Origin: Palsa-504 sp963753195
GTDB taxonomy: Bacteria; Actinomycetota; Actinomycetes; Streptosporangiales; Streptosporangiaceae
Assembly (NCBI GenBank): GCA_963753195.1
Contig: CAVWBH010000008.1
Span: 1-64,000, forward strand
Length of the DNA: 64,000 nucleotides
Direction: 5' to 3'
This document shows, piece by piece, positions 35,506 through 43,099 of the stretch. The notes beneath the pieces are model-generated. The model was not told the origin of the DNA and ran no database searches. It saw nothing but the letters and a program-made list of their open reading frames with translations. Numbering within the stretch: position 1 is the stretch's first letter; each line of letters opens with the position of its first letter. A program made the translations under genes and the position numbers.

Positions 35506-35895
35506 GTGTACGCGATTGTGCGCTGCGGTGGCAGGCAGGAGAAGGTCGCGCTTGATGACCTTGTCACCATCGACAAGTTGCCCGGCGAGACCGGGTCCAG
35601 TATCACGCTTCCAGCCCTGCTGGTGGTCGACGGTGAGCGGGTGATCAGCGACCCGGCCGAGGTCGGCCGCTATCAGGTCACGGCGGACATCGTCGGTGAC
35701 GCGGCAGGTCCCAAGATCAACATGATCCACTACCGGAACAAGACCGGCTACCGGCGCCGCTTGGGCCACCGGCAGCGGTACACCCAGGTGCGGATCACCG
35801 CTATCGGCACCGAGACCCGCAGTGCCAAGGCCCAGGGCGGCAAGGCGCAGAGCTCGAAGGCACGCAGCGCCACGGCGCAGGCGGAGGAGGACTGA
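35506..35895 (+). CDS. rplU: Ribosomal protein bL21
   Basis: This 129-residue large-subunit protein starts VYAIVRCGGRQEKVALDD at GTG 35506, the expected L21 N-terminus. Upstream in-frame starts would add a non-homologous leader. KTGYRRRLGHRQRYTQVRI is the conserved rRNA-binding C-terminal part, followed by a short Lys/Ala/Ser-rich tail. rpmA follows after one base. The 165 bases upstream form the leader of the rplU-rpmA transcript and contain a GCCCGCCAGGCGGGC hairpin at 35410-35424. Confidence 0.96.
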   Translation: MYAIVRCGGRQEKVALDDLVTIDKLPGETGSSITLPALLVVDGERVISDPAEVGRYQVTADIVGDAAGPKINMIHYRNKTGYRRRLGHRQRYTQVRITAIGTETRSAKAQGGKAQSSKARSATAQAEED

Positions 35896-35896
35896 G

Positions 35897-36160
35897 ATGG
35901 CACACAAGAAGGGCGCGTCATCCAGCCGTAACGGCCGCGACTCGAAGGCCCAGCGCCTCGGCGTCAAGCGTTACGGCGGCCAGCTGGTGAACGCGGGCGA
36001 GATCCTGGTCCGCCAGCGCGGCACGCACTTCCACCCCGGCCCGGGCGTCGGCCGTGGCGGCGACGACACGCTGTTCGCGCTGGTCGGCGGGAAGGTGCGG
36101 TTCGGCACGTTCCGCGGCCGCCGGGCCGTCAGTATCGCGGCCGCCGAGCCCCCGGAGTAG
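35897..36160 (+). CDS. rpmA: Ribosomal protein bL27
   Basis: This 87-residue protein has the conserved start MAHKKGASSSRNGRDSKAQ and the core VNAGEILVRQRGTHFHPG. The N-terminal tail reaches the peptidyl-transferase centre. ATG 35897 follows GGAGGA, one base after the rplU stop. A strong hairpin with a T-rich tail follows at 36193-36224. Confidence 0.97.
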   Translation: MAHKKGASSSRNGRDSKAQRLGVKRYGGQLVNAGEILVRQRGTHFHPGPGVGRGGDDTLFALVGGKVRFGTFRGRRAVSIAAAEPPE

Positions 36161-36192
36161 GCCCGCCGAGGGACGAACACAGACGACCAGAA

Positions 36193-36224
36193 GGCGGGCC
36201 GGGAATTCCTGGCCCGCCTTTCTC
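36193..36224 (+). terminator. Intrinsic terminator or attenuator between rpmA and obgE
   Basis: GGCGGGCCGGGAA and TTCCTGGCCCGCC form an uninterrupted 13-bp stem with one G-T pair, followed by TTTCTC. This is the only hairpin I noted here with a T-rich tail. It should limit read-through from the ribosomal genes into obgE, which starts 33 bases on. Confidence 0.75.
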
Positions 36225-36256
36225 ATGCAAACGGACCACCAGGAAAGAAGGACATC

Positions 36257-37642
36257 GTGGCGGAGTTCGCCGACCGGGTCACGCTGAAGGTGCAGGCGGG
36301 CCACGGCGGCAACGGCTGCGCCTCGATCCACCGGGAGAAGTTCAAGCCGCTCGGCGGCCCCGACGGCGGCAACGGCGGCCACGGCGGCGACGTGATCCTC
36401 GAAGTGGACGCGAGTTCCGCGACCCTGCTCGACTTCCACCGCCGCCCGGTCCGCCGGGCGGCTAACGGGCGCCAGGGTGAAGGCTCGAACCGGACCGGTG
36501 CCGCGGGCGCGGATCTGGTCATCTCGGTACCGAACGGGACCGAGGTCAAGGCCGCCGACGGTGAAGTGCTCGCCGATCTGATCGGGGTGGGCAGCAGGTT
36601 CGTGGCCGCGGCAGGCGGCCGGGGCGGCCTCGGCAACGCGGCGCTGGCCTCACCGCGGCGCAAGGCACCCGGGTTCGCCCTCAAGGGCGAGCCGGGGCAG
36701 GAACGCGATCTCATCCTGGAGCTGAAGACGGTCGCGGACGTCGGGCTGGTCGGCTTCCCTAACGCGGGCAAGTCCTCCATCATCGCGGCCATGTCCGCGG
36801 CCCGGCCGAAGATCGCCGACTACCCGTTCACCACCCTGATCCCGAACCTGGGGGTGGTAGAGGCCGGTGACGTCCAGTTCGTGGTGGCGGACGTGCCCGG
36901 CCTGATTCCCGGCGCCAGCCAGGGCAAGGGCCTCGGCCACGACTTCCTGCGCCACGTGGAGCGCTGCTCCATCCTGGTCCACGTACTCGACTGCGCCACC
37001 GAGGAACCAGGCCGGAGCCCCGCCGCGGACCTGGCCGTGATCGAGCACGAGCTGGCCGCCTACGGCGAGGCGACCGGCGTGGACTTGGTCACCAGGCCGC
37101 GTCTCATCGCCCTGAACAAGATCGACGTCCCGGCGGCTCTCGAACGCGCTGACCAGATCAAACCGGACCTCGAGAGACGCGGCTACCAGGTCTTCGAGAT
37201 CTCCGCCGCCACGGGAGAGGGCCTGCGCCCGCTGAGCTTCGCGATGGCCGCGCTGGTCGCCGCGGACCGCGCCGCCCGCCCGCCCGAGCAGCCCGCCGAG
37301 CACGTGCGGGTGCGGGTGCGGGTGCGGGCCGCCGACGAGCCCGGCTTCGAGGTGGTCCGCCTCGGCGAGGACAGCTTCCTGGTCCGCGGCGAGAAGCCGC
37401 TGCTCTGGGTCCGGCAGACCGACTTCAGTAACGACGAGGCGGTCGGCTACCTGGCCGACCGGCTGGCCCGCCTCGGCGTGGAGCAGGCCCTCGCGGAGGC
37501 GGGCGCCGAGCCCGGCGCGGAGGTCTTGATCGGCGAGCGGGACGACGCGGTGGTCTTCGACTGGGATCCGGCCGCCCCGATGAGCAGCGGGTCCCGGCCT
37601 CGCCACGGCCCGCGTGGCACTGACCCGAGGCTTTACTCGTGA
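36257..37642 (+). CDS. obgE: GTPase Obg/CgtA
   Basis: This 461-residue GTPase is linked to 50S maturation and, in Streptomyces, to the onset of development. The glycine-rich Obg domain covers about 1-158 (GGPDGGNGGHGGDVILE). The G domain has G1 GFPNAGKSS, G2 DYPFTTL, G3 DVPGLI and G4 NKID. The C-terminal OCT domain follows (about 340-425). GTG 36257 is preceded by GAAAGAAGGAC. It overlaps proB by GTGA. Confidence 0.96.
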   Translation: MAEFADRVTLKVQAGHGGNGCASIHREKFKPLGGPDGGNGGHGGDVILEVDASSATLLDFHRRPVRRAANGRQGEGSNRTGAAGADLVISVPNGTEVKAADGEVLADLIGVGSRFVAAAGGRGGLGNAALASPRRKAPGFALKGEPGQERDLILELKTVADVGLVGFPNAGKSSIIAAMSAARPKIADYPFTTLIPNLGVVEAGDVQFVVADVPGLIPGASQGKGLGHDFLRHVERCSILVHVLDCATEEPGRSPAADLAVIEHELAAYGEATGVDLVTRPRLIALNKIDVPAALERADQIKPDLERRGYQVFEISAATGEGLRPLSFAMAALVAADRAARPPEQPAEHVRVRVRVRAADEPGFEVVRLGEDSFLVRGEKPLLWVRQTDFSNDEAVGYLADRLARLGVEQALAEAGAEPGAEVLIGERDDAVVFDWDPAAPMSSGSRPRHGPRGTDPRLYS

Positions 37643-38887
37643 CCTCCGGCCTGCCGCTAGCGACCGCCGCTCCCGGCTCTCGGCCGGACATCGCGGTGGC
37701 GGCCCGGGTGGTGGTGAAGGTCGGCTCTTCCTCGCTCACCACGGCCGCCGGCGAGATCGCGGACGAGGCGATCACGGCCCTGGCCGCCGCCCTGGCCGCT
37801 CGCCGCCTCGCCGGGATCCAGGTCGTGCTGGTCTCCTCGGGCGCCATCGCGTCCGGGCTGGTCCCGCTGGGACTGACCCGCCGCCCCGGCGACCTGGCCA
37901 CCCAGCAGGCCGCGGCCAGCGTCGGCCAGGGCCTGCTCATCGCCCGTTACACCGCGGCCTTCGCCCGGCACGGCATCCGCACCGGTCAGGTCCTGCTCAG
38001 CGCGGATGACCTGATGCGCCGCACCCATTACCGCAACGCCCAGCGGACTCTGGACCGGCTCCTCGAGCTGAACGTGCTCCCGGTGGTCAACGAGAACGAC
38101 ACGGTCGCCACCGACGAGATCCGGTTCGGGGACAACGACCGGCTGGCCGCCCTGGTCGCCCACGTGACCCGGGCGCGCGCGCTAGTGCTGCTCTCCGACG
38201 TGGACGGCCTGTATGACGGCGACCCGCGGCGCGGCGCGGCGCAGCGGATCGCCGAAGTGCGCGGCCGGGCCGACCTGGAGGGGATCCGCCTCGGCCACGG
38301 CCTCAAAGCCGGCCAGGGCGGCCAGGGAGCCCAGGAAGCCCAGGGAGGTCGGGGAGCCCAGGGAGGTCGGGGAGCCCAGGGCGAGCCAGGGCGCACACAA
38401 GAGCCACGCGGGCCCGGGCGTCGGCGGCATGGCGACCAAGGTGGAAGCGGCCATGATCGCCTCCGCGGCCGGCATCCCGACCGTGGTCGCCGACGCGGCC
38501 AGCGCGGCCGCCGCGCTGGCCGGCGACCCCGTCGGCACCTACTTCGCGGGCCGTGGCCGCCGTCTCGCGACCAGGCTGCTGTGGCTCAAGCACGCCGCGG
38601 CGGCCCGGGGCAGCCTGCGCCTGGATAAAGGCGCGGTCGACGCCGTCGTGACCAGGCACGCCAGCCTGCTGCCGGCCGGCATTACCGGCGTCGAGGGTGC
38701 CTTCGACGCGGGCGACCCGGTGGACCTGTGCGACGAGAACGACACGGTCATTGCCCGCGGCCTGGTCAACTACGACGCAGCCGAGATCCCCGGCCTGATG
38801 GGCCGCTCCACTCGCTGGCTGGCCAGCAAGCTAGGCCCGGAGTACGAGCGCGAAGTCGTCCACCGCGACGACCTGGTCATCCTCTGA
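37639..38887 (+). pseudogene. proB: Glutamate 5-kinase, frame-broken by a low-complexity insertion
   Basis: ProB phosphorylates glutamate in the first step of proline synthesis. The amino-acid-kinase domain is intact (VVVKVGSSSLT, VSSGAIASG, NENDTVATDEIRFGDNDRLA, DVDGLYDGDP). After about residue 222 a Gly/Gln/Arg-rich stretch of about 30-38 residues replaces the short loop normally present. The remaining protein (GGMATKVEAAMIASAAGIP and the PUA domain, ending VVHRDDLVIL at 38887) continues in the +1 frame. The switch lies between about 38300 and 38420, within an 18-bp repeat (GGAGGTCGGGGAGCCCAG twice). As given, the first frame ends at 38628. The cause could be a real lesion, repeat instability or a sequencing error. 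proA does not follow. Confidence 0.8.
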
Positions 38888-39582
38888 CTCCGACCCGGCC
38901 TAAAACCACGATCGCGAGTAGAAATGGCTCGCATAGGGTCGGCGGTTGCTAATGCCGAATGGCGGGGCCAACTCTGGCCGCTGCCTGACCATCGAAGCCA
39001 CGCTGAATTTAGTGATTCCCGTGACTAGCGTTGCTGCCGGTACCAGCCCAGCGGCCCGCAGGCTGCGCTCCACCACGGGGCGAGCCCGGTAAGGCAAGAT
39101 CGTGGATCGTTACTGCCCGCCCGCGGGCAGTAACGATCCACGATAACGAGGACCCGCGATCCGGGGCCGCACCCGCAGCCCGGGGCACGGGCAGCCTGGT
39201 CCCGGAGGCGGGGCTTGGGGCCCGCATGTCCTATGGGGGCAGGCCCGGACGCTCGGGAGCTGTGGCACATGACCCGCACGATGGAACCGGACGTACCCGC
39301 GCGTCGCGTTCCAAGGCTGCTCCGGCCGGCGATCAGCGACGGAGCCTTGCGGCAGGCGCGCCGTCCGGCGGAAGCGACCGTCGGAACGGTGCCATCGCCT
39401 TAATGGTGAGGCGCCGCGTAGGACGGATAGTTTCGGACATGGCACGTAGACCCCTGAGGCCAAAACGGGCCACGAATCATGAAACGCCTCGGGCCCAGGC
39501 TCGCAGCACGAGCGCTACTGGGGCCCCGGGCCCGCCAGCACGAGCGCCACCCGCGCCCCGGGCCCCCAGCGAAAGCGAAACG
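38888..39582. other. 695-base gene-free region between proB and the M48 protease gene
   Basis: It begins with about 140 bases of lower GC content (38895-39025), then holds the 46-bp perfect hairpin at 39099-39144. The rest is GC-rich sequence with no codon-usage-supported ORF. Near 39505-39570, CACGAGCGC and CCCCGGGCCC recur. proA, the usual partner of proB, is not present. The region looks like a site of past gene loss or insertion. Confidence 0.55.
39099..39144. repeat. 46-bp perfect hairpin, copy 2, between convergent genes
   Basis: The arms 39099-39119 and 39124-39144 are fully complementary and identical in sequence to copy 1 at 3270-3315, including the CCCG loop. Similar flanks (CCCGGTAAG before, AACGAG after) extend the repeat. 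Like copy 1 it lies between convergent genes (proB rightward, M48 protease leftward). Confidence 0.85.
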
Positions 39583-40626
39583 CTAGTTGTCGTCGCCGCT
39601 GTTGCCGCTGTTGCCGCCGCCGCCGCGGTTCTGCAGCCGGTCGAACAGCCCGCTGCCCGTCCGTGCCGCGGTCTCCGCCACGCCCCGGAAAACCCCGATC
39701 AGCGGGTCCTGGGACCGAGCCCACGACTCCTGGTAAGACCGGGCCGCGCCCTTGACCTCATCGCCGACCGACGCGTTGGCGTCGCTGTCCCGGTGCGGGT
39801 AGTCCCCGCTCAGGATCCGCTCGTACTCGCCGTGCGTGGCCCAGTAGTCCAGCTCGCCGAACCTGACCACCGAGAACGGGTGGGTGTTCCCCTGCAGCTG
39901 CAGGATCTTCAGGATGCTGTCCCGCATGTCGGGCACCGCGTCGTACTCGTGCGCCTGCTCGCGGAACGCGTCCGGGTTCAGCTCGGACAGCTGCGCGCCG
40001 CCGGCCAGCTTCATCAGCGCCCGCCGGGCCGCGTCCACGTCCTGCCCGGCCAGCAGCCCGGCTCGGTCGCAGGACAGCTCGGACTTGCGGAACCACTCCT
40101 CCAGGCCCCAGACGATGGCCTGGATACCGAACGAGATCGGCGTCCACGCGATCCGCGCCGCCAGCCCGATCAGCCACAGCAGCATCGTGCGGTACACCGC
40201 GTGCCCGGACAGGACGTGGCCGAGCTCGTGCCCGACCACCCACCGCAGCTCCTCCGGGTCATACAGGTTGACCATGCCGGTGGTGATGACGATGAACGGC
40301 TTGTCCCGGCCGAGCGCCATCGCGTTCACCAGCGGGCTCTGCACGACGAACACGTCGGGCACCTCGGGCAGGTCCAGGATGTAGGACCCGTCCCGGACCA
40401 GCTCGTGGATGTGCGGGAACTGCCGCTCGGAAACCTTGACCGCCCCCGCCAGGTAGGTCAGCCGGAAGGCACGCTCGTTGAACAGGCCGAACAGCTTGCG
40501 CAGCAGCGTGTCGAAGCCGCTGAGCTTGCGCAGCGCGACCAGCGCCGAACGGTCTGCGGGATGCTCATAGGCGCGGGATGAGATGCCGGTGAGCCGGACC
40601 CGCGCGCGATCTGGCACTGAAGTCAT
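39583..40626 (-). CDS. M48 family metalloprotease (HtpX/Ste24-like)
   Basis: This zinc metalloprotease has 347 residues. The catalytic motif is VVGHELGHVLSGH (HExxH) near residue 127, with the third ligand region in SELSCDRAGLL. Two hydrophobic stretches around 145-180 suggest membrane association. The C-terminus ends in a Gly/Asn-rich tail. The start at 40626 (TSVPDRARV) is preferred because the -10 sequence TACGAT lies just upstream, giving an almost leaderless mRNA; longer in-frame starts would cross the promoter. It is divergent from nadD and shares a mirrored 11-bp promoter sequence with it. Confidence 0.88.
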   Translation of the reverse strand: MTSVPDRARVRLTGISSRAYEHPADRSALVALRKLSGFDTLLRKLFGLFNERAFRLTYLAGAVKVSERQFPHIHELVRDGSYILDLPEVPDVFVVQSPLVNAMALGRDKPFIVITTGMVNLYDPEELRWVVGHELGHVLSGHAVYRTMLLWLIGLAARIAWTPISFGIQAIVWGLEEWFRKSELSCDRAGLLAGQDVDAARRALMKLAGGAQLSELNPDAFREQAHEYDAVPDMRDSILKILQLQGNTHPFSVVRFGELDYWATHGEYERILSGDYPHRDSDANASVGDEVKGAARSYQESWARSQDPLIGVFRGVAETAARTGSGLFDRLQNRGGGGNSGNSGDDN

Positions 40627-40628
40627 AT

Positions 40629-40697
40629 CTCGTATCGTAGCCCGGCCATCGAGCAGTTGTACCGCGACGCTTCGGCGGCAAGCCGGTACGATACGAG
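40629..40697. promoter_or_regulatory. Divergent promoter with mirrored 11-bp repeats (M48 protease / nadD)
   Basis: TACGATACGAG occurs on the plus strand at 40687-40697 and on the minus strand at 40639-40629. Each copy begins with a good -10 hexamer, TACGAT. The spacing places the protease start within a few bases of its start codon, and the nadD start about 20 bases before ATG 40718. The mirrored sequence could also be a regulator site. Confidence 0.55.
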
Positions 40698-40717
40698 GGC
40701 ATGGGGACGCGGTAGAT

Positions 40718-41305
40718 ATGCGGCGGATCGGCGTGATGGGCGGCACGTTCGACCCCATCCACCATGGTCACCTGGTCGCCGCCAGCGAGGTCGCCCATAT
40801 CTTCGCCCTGGACGAGGTCATCTTCGTGCCGACCGGCCAGCCCTACCAGAAGGACGATCGCCGAGTGGCGCCGGCCGAGGACCGCTACCTGATGACGGTG
40901 ATCGCGACCGCGTCGAACCCCCGGTTCAGCGTCAGCCGGGTCGACATCGACCGGCCCGGGCCCACCTACACCATCGATACGCTGCGAGACCTCGCCGCGC
41001 AGGCCGGGCCGGCGGATGAGCTGTACTTCATCACCGGGGCCGACGCGCTGGCCGAGATCCTGACCTGGCACGATGCGGACGAACTGTTCACCCTCGCGCA
41101 TTTCGTAGGATGTACGAGGCCGGGGCACCGCCTGTCGGGGGCGGGCCTGCCCGCCGGGAAGGTCAGCCTGGTGGAGATCCCGGCGCTGGCCATCTCGTCC
41201 ACCGAGTGCCGGGCCCGGGTCGAGGCGGGCGAACCGGTCTGGTACCTGGTTCCGGACGGCGTGGTGCAGTACATCGCCAAGCGCAGACTGTACGCGAAGG
41301 CGTAA
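40718..41305 (+). CDS. nadD: Nicotinate-nucleotide adenylyltransferase
   Basis: This 195-residue enzyme converts nicotinate mononucleotide to deamido-NAD. The nucleotidyltransferase motif GGTFDPIHHGHL (residues 8-19) and the C-terminal ISSTECRAR (ISSTxIR type) are both present. ATG 40718 gives the expected 'MRRIGVMGGTFDP' start. rsfS follows after 64 bases, the usual nadD-rsfS order. Confidence 0.95.
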   Translation: MRRIGVMGGTFDPIHHGHLVAASEVAHIFALDEVIFVPTGQPYQKDDRRVAPAEDRYLMTVIATASNPRFSVSRVDIDRPGPTYTIDTLRDLAAQAGPADELYFITGADALAEILTWHDADELFTLAHFVGCTRPGHRLSGAGLPAGKVSLVEIPALAISSTECRARVEAGEPVWYLVPDGVVQYIAKRRLYAKA

Positions 41306-41369
41306 TGTCGCCTCGCTGTGAGACCCTGATAGGGACAACGACCCGACCTAAGGAGGCCGGTAAGCACTC

Positions 41370-41753
41370 GTGACTGCCACACCGAGGGCCGTCGAGCTTG
41401 TGGAGACCGCCGCGCTAGCGGCTGCGGACAAGCTGGCCGACGGCATAATCGCCTATGACGTGAGCGAGCAGCTCGTGATCACGGACGCCTTCGTGTTGTG
41501 CTCGGCGTCCAATGACCGGCAGGTCCGCGCCATCGTCGACGAGATCGAGCTCCGGATGCGCCAGGCCGGCGCGGAGCTGATCCGCCGCGAGGGTGAGCGC
41601 GAGGGCCGCTGGGTCCTGCTCGACTACCTCGACGTCGTAGTGCATGTGCAGCATTCCGAGGAGCGCACCTATTACGCGCTGGAGCGGATCTGGAAGGACT
41701 GCCCCCAGATCCCGCTCCCCGAGCTGGTGGTCAACCCCGGGAGGACCAGCTGA
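41370..41753 (+). CDS. rsfS: Ribosomal silencing factor RsfS
   Basis: This 127-residue protein binds bL14 (uL14) and blocks subunit joining under starvation. Conserved segments are DKLADGIIAYDVSEQLVITD and GRWVLLDYLDVVVHVQ. GTG 41370 follows AAGGAGG at a slightly long distance. The stop overlaps the next gene as CTGA. Confidence 0.94.
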   Translation: MTATPRAVELVETAALAAADKLADGIIAYDVSEQLVITDAFVLCSASNDRQVRAIVDEIELRMRQAGAELIRREGEREGRWVLLDYLDVVVHVQHSEERTYYALERIWKDCPQIPLPELVVNPGRTS

Positions 41754-42385
41754 GCGAGCGGGTCCGGCTGGTCCTGCTCCGGCATGGCCAGACGATATGG
41801 AACGCCGAGCGGCGGTTCCAGGGCCAAAGCGACATCCCGCTGGACGAGACCGGCCAGGCTCAGGCGGAGCGGGCCGCGCGCCTGCTCGCCGCGCTGCGCC
41901 CGGACCTGATCGTGTCCTCCGACCTGAGCCGGGCGGCCGCCACCGCGGCGGCGCTGGCCCGGCTGACCGGGCTGGAAGTGACCCTCGACAAGGACCTGCG
42001 CGAGCGGCAGGGCGGCCGCTGGGAGGGCCTGAACGACGCCGAGATCCGCCAGCGGTTCCCCCAGGCCCACGCGACCTGGGACCCGCCAGACGGCGAGCTG
42101 AGCGTCGCGGTGGCCGACCGGGTCGCCGCCGCGATACAGCGCACGGCCGCGGCCGTCGCCGAGCAGGTGACCAGCCCCGACGGCCTGGCCGTGGTGGTCA
42201 GCCACGGCGCCGCGATCCGGCTCGGCATGTCCCGGCTGCTCGGCCTGCCGGACGAGCTGTTCGGCGTGCTCGGGCCGCTGAACAACTGCTCCTGGTCGGT
42301 GCTCGCTACCCGCCGCGGCACCTGGCGGCTGCTGGAGCACAACGCCGGCACGCTGCCCGAGCCGGTTCTCAGCGACGACCGCTAG
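41750..42385 (+). CDS. Histidine phosphatase family protein (phosphoglycerate mutase-like), CTG start
   Basis: The product has 211 residues. The catalytic RHG motif is at residues 11-13 (VLLRHGQTIWNAE), SSDLSRAAATA follows, and the second catalytic His is in VVVSHGAAIR. No ATG, GTG or TTG lies in frame before the RHG motif, so an upstream start is needed. CTG 41750 overlaps the rsfS stop (CTGA) exactly as the ATGA and GTGA couplings elsewhere in this window, with GGGAGGA 4-5 bases upstream. The nearest GTG (about 41912) would remove the catalytic motif. It forms a conserved trio with nadD and rsfS; the substrate is uncertain. Confidence 0.85.
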   Translation: MSERVRLVLLRHGQTIWNAERRFQGQSDIPLDETGQAQAERAARLLAALRPDLIVSSDLSRAAATAAALARLTGLEVTLDKDLRERQGGRWEGLNDAEIRQRFPQAHATWDPPDGELSVAVADRVAAAIQRTAAAVAEQVTSPDGLAVVVSHGAAIRLGMSRLLGLPDELFGVLGPLNNCSWSVLATRRGTWRLLEHNAGTLPEPVLSDDR

Positions 42386-42395
42386 AAAGATTATT

Positions 42396-42977
42396 TTGAC
42401 CGAACGAGCTCTGGCCTCCGTCTCCGTCACCTGGTACGGCCAGTCGGGCTTCCGGCCTGCGGCCGGGGACCAGCGGGTCCTGATCGACCCGTTCCTGAGC
42501 GATCACCCCGACCGGAATTTCCCGCCGCCCGCCTCGGCGGCGGAGTTCACCGACGTCACGCTCGTGCTGAGCACGCACGAGCACGTCGACCACCTGGACC
42601 TGCCGTTCCTGCGCGAGTTCTGCGCGGTCAACGCCCGCGCCCCGATCGTGGTGCCCGCGCCGGTGATGACCATCGCGGCCGGGGCCGGGATCGACCGGGC
42701 CCTGTCCGCGCTGGCCCCCGACGTGCTGATGCTGCCGGTCAACGGCCGCGACCACATGCGCGAGTCGGCCGGCATCGTCGGCAACACGAACGAGACCGAA
42801 GCCGCCTGGCTCTGCGCTCAGGTCGAGGCCAGCTACGTGATCCCCATGCACTACGACGCCATCAGGGACAACACGGGCGACCCCGGCCATTTCGCCGACC
42901 TGGTCCGCCAGGGCGGCAGTGCAGCCGCCGTGATCATGCCCGCCCGCGGCCGGCCCGTCACTCTGACGCTGCCCTAG
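42396..42977 (+). CDS. MBL-fold metallohydrolase (UlaG-like), internally shortened
   Basis: The product has 193 residues from TTG 42396. The start (VTWYGQSGF), the first metal motif THEHVDHLD (HxHxDH) and the C-terminal LLPVNGRD...GNTNETEAAWL...VIPMHYD match UlaG-like proteins. The central part, which normally carries a conserved His and Asp metal ligand (an AGDT-type segment), is missing: the protein passes directly from GIDRALSA to LAPDVLMLPVNGRD. Compared with relatives, about 80 residues seem deleted in frame. It may be inactive or altered. It lies 10 bases after the phosphatase gene. Confidence 0.75.
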   Translation: MTERALASVSVTWYGQSGFRPAAGDQRVLIDPFLSDHPDRNFPPPASAAEFTDVTLVLSTHEHVDHLDLPFLREFCAVNARAPIVVPAPVMTIAAGAGIDRALSALAPDVLMLPVNGRDHMRESAGIVGNTNETEAAWLCAQVEASYVIPMHYDAIRDNTGDPGHFADLVRQGGSAAAVIMPARGRPVTLTLP

Positions 42978-43099
42978 CCGGAGCTCCGCGCCGCGCTCAC
43001 GTGCGTGCGACCTGGGCCGATGGTTTGACCCATCGGCTCTGATCGGCGCATGATCCCTATTAACTGCTCAGTGTAATCAGCCCTAAACAGGGAGTGAGC

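Noticed and set aside
39031..40581. 516-residue rightward ORF across the hairpin and the M48 gene
   Set aside because: Most of it is antisense to the M48 protease, and the rest spans the non-coding hairpin region.
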